Source: an uncultured Eubacterium sp.
GTDB taxonomy: Bacteria; Bacillota; Clostridia; Lachnospirales; Lachnospiraceae
NCBI GenBank assembly: GCA_934322085.1
Contig: CAKRGF010000019.1
Location: 1-48,708 of the forward strand
DNA length: 48,708 bases
Reading direction: 5' to 3'
Part shown: piece by piece, positions 43,154 to 48,708 of the stretch
Numbering within the stretch: position 1 is the stretch's first letter
Layout: every line of letters begins with the position of its first letter
Notes under the pieces: generated by a model
Seen by the model: only the letters and a program-made list of their open reading frames with translations
Told to the model about the DNA's origin: nothing
Databases searched by the model: none
Made by a program: the position numbers and the translations under genes

Positions 43154-43182
43154 ATACTATCCTATCCGCCCCTTGTTGTCAA
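43154..43182 (-). promoter_or_regulatory. recA promoter
   Basis: On the minus strand, a consensus -35 TTGACA (43177-43182) and -10 TAGTAT (43154-43159) have 17-base spacing. Confidence 0.8.
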
Positions 43183-43262
43183 CTGTTTTCTCAATTATAA
43201 AGTACAATCTTCCCTATTTCTAGTGTCGTCTGTCCGTTTCATCCCCCTCTGAAACGACTAAA

Positions 43263-44831
43263 TCAACTTTTTACCCCAAGCCGGTACGAAGTTTTTACTT
43301 TATATTTATCCGACACCGTAATAACTTTTCCATCCCACGGGTCAAGTGCCTGCAGATCCGATGCCAGAATTGCTGTGCCGCTTCCTGTCTTTTTACATCC
43401 GATAATCGTTATCCAGTGCTGCGGTGTATTCCCTGTCACGTGGAGAATTGATGGTTTTCCCGCCATCAGCTCATTGTACGCCGCCTGTAAAACAGCCGCC
43501 TCCGAAGCGTAAGACTTCGTCGTATAGCCACCTTTGCTCCACATGCAGTCTACATTTGTAGAACTGCTCCAGTAACTGTGCGGACTTGTGACAGTGCCGG
43601 TCATAATAGCATTGCAGTAAGCAAGCGCATAAGAGGCACATGCCTTTTTTTCAAGTGCTGTCCCGCTGCTCTGATGTCCAACCGCTGCAATTTTAGCAGC
43701 ATCAAAAGACAGCATCATATTACTTCCACCTGTCAACACTCCTACTGTAAACTGGCGGCTGATTAGGCAAATAGCGGTCCCTGTCACATCGCGGACTGCC
43801 ACCTGGTAACAATATGTTCCTTCTTTTAATTTACCAAATGTAATTGCCGCATCTGCATCCGATATCGAGCCAAAACAATTTGTTCCTTTACATTTTTTCT
43901 GCAATACAGCTTTTCCTGTTTTGTCATATATAAAAACATTAAAATAAGAAATAGAATATCGGGAAATAATCGTTCCTTTTAACGAAAATGCATGTCCCAC
44001 TAACAAACGAGCCGGATATGTTGCACCTGAAACAGATGCTGCCGGCGCTGGTTTCTCTGTTTTTTCCCATGTAAATCTCCATTTACTATTTCTTTTCCGT
44101 GTTCCCAGTGTAAGTGTTTCTCCCTCAATACCAACAAATGCATTTGCGCCAAGGCATTTCACATAGGTACTTCCTCCACTCCCCTGATAAAGAGAAAATA
44201 TCTGATTATTATTTTTTTTATTATATTTATTCTGGACAAGCCGATTCGTCGCTTTCTGATACGAAAGATAGAGACCACTATTCACATTTTTCAGACGAAT
44301 TTTTTTACCACCGGCAGATTCCGCCTTCCACATACGACAGGCATAATCACCACGTTTGCACAAAGAAACCAGACTATTTTGACTCATTGATGAATTTTTT
44401 GCTTCAATAACTAGTTCTTTTTTCTCTTGTGAGGCAATGTAATAGTATCCCGCCTGCTTATGTACTGTCTTATTTATCGTGATTTCATATTTCTTCTTTT
44501 CAAAATATAAATACGTCAATTTCTTTTTGCCAGAAGTTGTTGTAACACAAAGAGTGTACCATCCCTTCTTTTGAATCAATAACGACTTTTCACTCTTTTT
44601 AATCTTCTTTCCCTTTTTCCAGACTGTATGGGAAGTGCTATGTATTTTCCCCTTCTGAAACTGAAGCCTTTTTGTTGATTTCGCCACCATTTTTTTCTCT
44701 AATTCCGCAATCGAACCAGCGTCTTTCGCCTTTTCTTTTGCATGAGAAGGCACCGGTACCAAAATAAGCACCAGTGCCAGAATACTTCCCATAATTCCCA
44801 TGCCCGCAAACCGCAGTCTGTTTTTTATCAT
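43263..44831 (-). CDS. Secreted C39-like cysteine peptidase with beta-trefoil-like domain
   Basis: The protein has 522 residues. A signal peptide ends near PVPSHA (about residue 31). A lysine-rich beta region follows, then a ricin-type beta-trefoil-like segment (about 165-255: GKKIRLKNVNSGLYLSYQ, NNNQIFSLYQ). A beta domain (about 270-370) comes next, and the C-terminal third fits the C39-type papain-like fold. Candidate catalytic residues are C398 (KKACASYALAYC), H472 (TPQHWITIIG) and D497 (ALDPWDGK). It is probably a wall-associated peptidase or binding protein. It lies about 30 bases after the aminopeptidase gene. Confidence 0.7.
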   Translation of the reverse strand: MIKNRLRFAGMGIMGSILALVLILVPVPSHAKEKAKDAGSIAELEKKMVAKSTKRLQFQKGKIHSTSHTVWKKGKKIKKSEKSLLIQKKGWYTLCVTTTSGKKKLTYLYFEKKKYEITINKTVHKQAGYYYIASQEKKELVIEAKNSSMSQNSLVSLCKRGDYACRMWKAESAGGKKIRLKNVNSGLYLSYQKATNRLVQNKYNKKNNNQIFSLYQGSGGSTYVKCLGANAFVGIEGETLTLGTRKRNSKWRFTWEKTEKPAPAASVSGATYPARLLVGHAFSLKGTIISRYSISYFNVFIYDKTGKAVLQKKCKGTNCFGSISDADAAITFGKLKEGTYCYQVAVRDVTGTAICLISRQFTVGVLTGGSNMMLSFDAAKIAAVGHQSSGTALEKKACASYALAYCNAIMTGTVTSPHSYWSSSTNVDCMWSKGGYTTKSYASEAAVLQAAYNELMAGKPSILHVTGNTPQHWITIIGCKKTGSGTAILASDLQALDPWDGKVITVSDKYKVKTSYRLGVKS

Positions 44832-44862
44832 TCTTTTGTTTCCTTTACTTTTTCATTGAAAA

Positions 44863-46245
44863 CTACATAATTCGATTTAAAAATTCCACATAGCCTTTTT
44901 TCGTCTCATAAACATCGGCTTTGCTCGTAATTTCCCACGGTGCATGCATATTCAAAACGGCAACACCACAGTCAATCACATCCATGCCATACAGTGCCAT
45001 AATGTAAGCAATGGTTCCACCGCCGCCGACATCTACTTTTCCAAGTTCGGCCGTCTGATAAGCCACCTTGGCATCTTTTAAAATACCACGAATTTGTGCC
45101 ATAAATTCGGCATTTGCATCATTACTTCCAGATTTCCCGCGGGAACCGGTAAATTTGTTAAATACCATACCACGTCCAAAGTAGGCTGCATTTTTCTTTT
45201 CATAAGCGGATGCATAAACCGGGTCAAACGCAGCACTTACATCGGATGAAAGCATTTTTGAATTAGCAAGGCAGCGGCGAAGAGCAAGGTCTGAATATTG
45301 TCCGCACACAGAAAGCACTTCTGCTACTGTATTTTCAAATACGCGGGAGCGCATACCGGTTGCACCAACACTGCCGATCTCTTCTTTGTCCACAAGCAGA
45401 CAGCAGGTTGTATATTCGGTATTTTCCACTTCAAGCATTGCCACTAAAGATGTGTAAGCACAGACACGGTCATCCTGTCCATATGCCATAATCATACTGG
45501 CATCCAGACCAGACTCGCGTGATTTGCCAGCCGGTACCACTTCCAGTTCTGCCGAAAGGAAATCTTCTTCTTCCATATCATATTTTTCTTTCAAAATAGA
45601 AAGAATCTGTTTGCTGACCGCCTCTTTTTCTGCACCTTTTAACGGGCGGCTTCCTACTAAAATATCAAGAGCTTCTCCCTCAATGACTTTATTGGCTTTT
45701 TTCTCCATATTTTCGCCAGCCAGATGAATCAGCAAATCTGTCACGCAGAATACCGGATCATTTTCGTCTTCACCAATGCACACATCTACAATTGAACCGT
45801 CTTTTTTTGCAATCACGCCGTGAATCGCAAGTGGCAGTGTTACCCACTGATATTTTTTGATACCGCCATAGTAATGCGTATCCAAATAAGCAAGTTCGGT
45901 ATCTTCATACAGCGGATTCTGTTTGATATCCAGACGTGGCGAATCAATGTGTGCTCCTAAAATCGCCATTCCTTTTTCAAGAGGCTGTTTTCCTATCTGA
46001 AACAAAGCAAGCGATTTCTTCATATTAACGGCATACAATTTATCGCCGGCTTTTACCTGTTTTCCTTCTTCTATCACCTTTTTCAAGTCACGGTATCCGG
46101 CTGCTTCTGCCATTGCAACCGCCTGTTTCACACATTCACGCTCCGTCTTTCCGGCATCCAGAAACTTTCTGTATGACTCATTCAATTTTTCTAATTCAGA
46201 AACTTCTGCTTCTGTATATTCTTTCCATGCATTTTTACGTTCCAT
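44863..46245 (-). CDS. M18-family aminopeptidase
   Basis: The protein has 460 residues, the normal length. It is a dinuclear-zinc cytoplasmic enzyme that removes N-terminal, often acidic, residues from peptides. Metal and catalytic motifs are GAHIDSPRLDIK, the DKEEIGSVGATGMRSR block with its Glu pair, and VGGGGTIAYIMALYG near the end. AAAGGAAC precedes the ATG. Confidence 0.92.
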   Translation of the reverse strand: MERKNAWKEYTEAEVSELEKLNESYRKFLDAGKTERECVKQAVAMAEAAGYRDLKKVIEEGKQVKAGDKLYAVNMKKSLALFQIGKQPLEKGMAILGAHIDSPRLDIKQNPLYEDTELAYLDTHYYGGIKKYQWVTLPLAIHGVIAKKDGSIVDVCIGEDENDPVFCVTDLLIHLAGENMEKKANKVIEGEALDILVGSRPLKGAEKEAVSKQILSILKEKYDMEEEDFLSAELEVVPAGKSRESGLDASMIMAYGQDDRVCAYTSLVAMLEVENTEYTTCCLLVDKEEIGSVGATGMRSRVFENTVAEVLSVCGQYSDLALRRCLANSKMLSSDVSAAFDPVYASAYEKKNAAYFGRGMVFNKFTGSRGKSGSNDANAEFMAQIRGILKDAKVAYQTAELGKVDVGGGGTIAYIMALYGMDVIDCGVAVLNMHAPWEITSKADVYETKKGYVEFLNRIM

Positions 46246-46297
46246 TTTTCTGTTCCTTTCTATTTATAATACCCGCGGATTTTTCCGCAGTTCTGTT

Positions 46298-46537
46298 TCA
46301 AATGTCTTCCTCGTCAAATTCTACTACGACATAAAATCCTTTTTCCGTATGCTTTATTTCCTGCACAATGCCTGTCCGCGACCGCAGCCGCTCCCTGAAC
46401 ACATAGTTTCCGGACATTGCAACTGCCGGATTGATTGTGTAATAATAAGCACTTGGCAAAACACCTTCTGTAATGGTGACCTCGTCTCCTTCTTTTACGA
46501 GATTTGGACGCTCCATTTTAAATTCCATTCGTCTCAT
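46298..46537 (-). CDS. Small conserved protein, unknown function
   Basis: The protein has 79 residues with GGAGG 6 bases before the ATG. It is beta-rich, with a core LVKEGDEVTITEGVLPSAYY and a C-terminal strand pair TGIVQEIKHTEKGFYVVVEF, which looks like a small SH3- or KOW-like barrel. I do not recognise the family. It follows truA by 17 bases and is probably the third gene of that operon. Confidence 0.65.
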   Translation of the reverse strand: MRRMEFKMERPNLVKEGDEVTITEGVLPSAYYYTINPAVAMSGNYVFRERLRSRTGIVQEIKHTEKGFYVVVEFDEEDI

Positions 46538-46554
46538 CCAATGCCTCCCATTTT

Positions 46555-47295
46555 TTAATCATAAAGAACCCGCACTAACGTAAGACCTTTCGCCGGTGCT
46601 GTCACGCCCGCAAGCGCACGTTCTTTCTTTGTAAATACCTCATCAATCGATTCTTCCGTTCTTTCGCCCATGCCAATCTCGACAAGAGTTCCTGTTAAAA
46701 TGCGGACCATGTTGTACAAAAATCCATTTCCATAAAACGTCAGGTAAATCCGATTTTCATCCTCTGTTATCGTGATGTCGTACAAACTTCGTACCGTTGA
46801 TTTCTTGCGCGAAGCTTTGGTGCAAGATCCTTTAAAATCGTGCTCGCCGACAAGCTTTTCCACCGCCTGCCTCATCTGCATGACATTTAATTCTTTATCC
46901 ATCTGCCACATGTACTTTCTGCCAAACACATCAAATCCGCCCTTTTTGCAAAGGCAGTATTCATATACTTTTCCGGTTGCATTGAGACGACTGTGAAATC
47001 GTTCGCCCGCCTCTTCTACTTTCAGTATCCGTATATCCTCCGGTAAATATTCATTTAACACATCCTGCAATTGCTGCGTTGTTTTTTCTGTATCTAAACG
47101 AAAATTTGCTACCTGCTCTTTGGCATGCACCCCCGCGTCCGTACGTCCGGCTCCATCAATCGTCACCGGAAATCCCATCTGCTTTGACAGCACTTGTTCA
47201 ATCCGTCCCTGAATCGTATTTTTTTCTCCCTGCTGCCTCTGCCATCCACGGTAACGGCTTCCATCATACTGTATTTTTATACGGTAATTACTCAC
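46555..47295 (-). CDS. truA: tRNA pseudouridine synthase TruA
   Basis: The protein has 246 residues. It makes pseudouridine at tRNA positions 38-40. The catalytic Asp is in the motif GAGRTDAGVHAKEQVANF, and DFKGSCTKASRKKSTVRSLY and YNMVRILTGTLVEIG are conserved blocks. The start is a GTG with GGGGAG 7 bases upstream. Its first bases overlap the stop of the preceding gene (GTGA), so the two are translationally coupled. Confidence 0.96.
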   Translation of the reverse strand: MSNYRIKIQYDGSRYRGWQRQQGEKNTIQGRIEQVLSKQMGFPVTIDGAGRTDAGVHAKEQVANFRLDTEKTTQQLQDVLNEYLPEDIRILKVEEAGERFHSRLNATGKVYEYCLCKKGGFDVFGRKYMWQMDKELNVMQMRQAVEKLVGEHDFKGSCTKASRKKSTVRSLYDITITEDENRIYLTFYGNGFLYNMVRILTGTLVEIGMGERTEESIDEVFTKKERALAGVTAPAKGLTLVRVLYD

Positions 47296-47834
47296 AGTCT
47301 GTCTCCCCGGTTACTTTCATATTTTTCTCTCATACGAAGTTCCGCCATAATTCTCTCGAATCCATCTTCGTCATCCTCTAACGACAAATCCAGACTCACA
47401 GCAAGATTATTCAATATGTGCTCTGTTAAATCATCCTGCATGTCTTCCAGAATCCGAATTTTCTCATGACACGATTCTGCATCCAAAAAGGCAAGCATCT
47501 TCTGAATTGCCTCTGGCACTTCCGGTTCTTTTGCTTCTTCCGGTTCTTCGGTTTCTGCCGGTTCCTCATCCATAATTTCTCCTTTGGAAATTCTTGGCTG
47601 CTTATTCGGCAAATCTTCTCTTTTTTCAATCTGTTTTCTTCCAACCAGTGGCAATTCAGCAAATTCTTTTACATACTCAGCAAAAAACTGCCGCTTTTCC
47701 ATAACAAAATGATCATAGGGTTTTGTCAATTCCTGATAACAGATTACTTCCTGATAAGTAGGCTTTGTCTGGGCTCTTGCAATAATTTGTACAGGCGCCC
47801 CTGTCTCCTTGTGGTAAAACAATCTTGATGTCAT
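47292..47834 (-). CDS. DUF1653-domain protein
   Basis: The protein has 180 residues from the ATG at 47834; a GTG three codons upstream is too close to the ribosome site AAAGGAA. The N-terminal 55 residues (SRLFYHKETGAPVQIIARAQ and ICYQELTKPYDHFVMEKRQF) match the DUF1653 pattern. A very acidic middle (EEPAETEEPEEAKEPEVPEA) and a helical C-terminus follow. No function is known. It is the first gene of the operon with truA. Confidence 0.75.
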   Translation of the reverse strand: MTSRLFYHKETGAPVQIIARAQTKPTYQEVICYQELTKPYDHFVMEKRQFFAEYVKEFAELPLVGRKQIEKREDLPNKQPRISKGEIMDEEPAETEEPEEAKEPEVPEAIQKMLAFLDAESCHEKIRILEDMQDDLTEHILNNLAVSLDLSLEDDEDGFERIMAELRMREKYESNRGDRL

Positions 47835-47869
47835 CCCAAACACTTCCTTTATAGTTTATAGTCAATCTT

Positions 47870-47898
47870 ATCATAACAAAAAAAACGGGAAACCGCAA
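47870..47898 (-). promoter_or_regulatory. Promoter of the DUF1653-truA operon
   Basis: On the minus strand, -35 TTGCGG (47893-47898) and -10 TATGAT (47870-47875) have 17-base spacing. The promoter overlaps the terminator of the preceding gene. Confidence 0.5.
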
Positions 47899-47930
47899 GG
47901 AGCATAAAACTCTTTACTGTTTCCCGTTTT
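47882..47930 (-). terminator. Intrinsic terminator after the secreted repeat protein
   Basis: AAAACGGGAAAC (47882-47893) and GTTTCCCGTTTT (47919-47930) are exact complements. On the minus strand the stem runs directly into a T run, 11 bases past the stop of the gene at 47942. Confidence 0.85.
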
Positions 47931-47941
47931 GCTTTTATTTT

Positions 47942-48708
47942 TTAGTATACCGTAACACTGCTTACGATTTTACTTGTTACTTTTTTCTTACCAACTTTTG
48001 TCTGGTATCTTAACTGAATATAATATGCTTTTCCTTTTTTCAGTTTCTTCTTACCACACTTTGTAATCGTATAGCTGGATTTCTTTGAACTTAAAGATTT
48101 CACTTTCTTGAATCCACTGGATGATTTTGTGGACACATATACCTGATAACCGCTGGCACCGGAAATCTTTTTCCATTTCAAATAAATCTTTTTACCATTG
48201 CTGCTTCGTTTTGCCGTTACTTTTTTGTTGGATGCATGATATGTATATGGAGACCATGCACCGTAATAAATTTTATTTGCAACGGTTACATAAGCTCTTA
48301 CACGTGCTTTTACGAAAGTTCCTCTTGGGAAAGGTTTTACATAAGTATAAGAATTTGTTGATGTAGCTCTAAAATATGTCTTTTTGCCATTTGCAGATTT
48401 CACTTCATACTGATAACCATCGGCATTGTTTACATCAGTCCAGATGTATTTTGCTTCTTTCAGAACATCCCAATAATACTGCATAGCAATCTGGCTTACT
48501 TTAACCGGAACTGCTTTCATCTGAACACCATTACTGCGCTCACCGGTTATCGTAGCACCGGTTACATTCTTAACAGCTGCTACAGCAAAACTGGTACTTG
48601 TAGTTGCTGCAATACCAGAAATGGTAACTGAATTTTTCTTTGAGGTACCAATCTGTGTCCAATTGTAGTTAATATAACCATAAATCACATAAGAAGACGC
48701 TCCTGCTG
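47942..48708 (-). CDS. Secreted fibronectin-III-like repeat protein (5' end outside the window)
   Basis: At least 255 residues are visible and the frame stays open to the window edge, so the start is missing. The visible part contains two or more beta-sandwich repeats of the fibronectin type III kind common in Clostridia surface proteins. Each has a tryptophan/tyrosine strand such as KIYLKWKKISGASGYQVYVS and a lysine-rich ending (KAYYIQLRYQTKVGKKKV). Very high lysine content suggests a wall-bound protein. Terminator at 47882-47930. Confidence 0.7.
   Translation of the reverse strand, partial: AGASSYVIYGYINYNWTQIGTSKKNSVTISGIAATTSTSFAVAAVKNVTGATITGERSNGVQMKAVPVKVSQIAMQYYWDVLKEAKYIWTDVNNADGYQYEVKSANGKKTYFRATSTNSYTYVKPFPRGTFVKARVRAYVTVANKIYYGAWSPYTYHASNKKVTAKRSSNGKKIYLKWKKISGASGYQVYVSTKSSSGFKKVKSLSSKKSSYTITKCGKKKLKKGKAYYIQLRYQTKVGKKKVTSKIVSSVTVY

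Noticed and set aside
43200..43262. Small hairpin CGTTTCA/TGAAACG downstream of the cysteine peptidase gene as its terminator
   Set aside because: The stem is short and no U-tract follows; not strong enough to list as a terminator.

Overview
The window is a chromosomal segment of a low-GC Gram-positive anaerobe, most likely a gut Lachnospiraceae (Clostridia, Bacillota). The evidence is AT-rich intergenic DNA, strong GGAGG ribosome sites, TTGACA/TATAAT-type promoters, Bacillus-type LexA boxes, and gene content typical of that family (tig-clpP-clpX-lon-ysxC, a GH8 exo-oligoxylanase, a CmpB-family membrane protein, secreted proteins with lysine-rich beta domains). No species can be named. Almost every gene is on the minus strand; only the first gene (with a partial upstream frame) and a small membrane protein at 31 kb are on the plus strand.

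Layout. 0-1.8 kb: a partial upstream frame, a membrane-anchored protein and a convergent lipoprotein. 1.8-7.5 kb: the uvrB-uvrA-yfbR excision-repair operon with a LexA box and promoter upstream, then a remnant of a tspO gene. 7.6-12 kb: nudC, a MATE transporter, and a large secreted SGNH hydrolase. 12-14.2 kb: an accessory patch of very small genes with palindromes and a duplicated promoter. 14.2-24.4 kb: a complete type I-C CRISPR-Cas locus. 24.5-25.6 kb: a DEDDh exonuclease-like/zinc-motif protein. 25.8-31.4 kb: mscS, glgB, a YesL protein, a DUF1015 protein and a CmpB-family gene. 31.4-31.9 kb: a gene-free stretch with unusual inverted repeats. 31.9-41.4 kb: nth, ysxC, lon, clpX, clpP, tig, a GH8 enzyme and glmM. 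41.5-43.2 kb: recX and recA with an SOS promoter. 43.3-48.7 kb: a secreted C39-like cysteine peptidase, an M18 aminopeptidase, a small protein, truA, a DUF1653 protein and a partial secreted repeat protein.

The CRISPR locus is the most notable region. On the minus strand the order is cas3-cas5c-cas8c-cas7-cas4-cas1-cas2, then the leader, then 29 repeats and 28 spacers. Three points go beyond a routine annotation. First, a strong ribosome site inside cas8c would start a separate 128-residue Cas11 small subunit. Second, the leader upstream of cas3 has a good promoter followed by two mutually exclusive hairpins, the second with a U-tract, which looks like a transcription attenuator controlling the whole cas operon. 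Third, the gene next to the operon encodes a DEDDh-exonuclease-like fold with a zinc motif, a fold used elsewhere for prespacer trimming, although a link here is only inference.

DNA repair is the second theme: uvrB and recA both have LexA boxes beside good promoters, so they should respond together to DNA damage. The tig, clpP, clpX and lon cluster covers protein folding and turnover.
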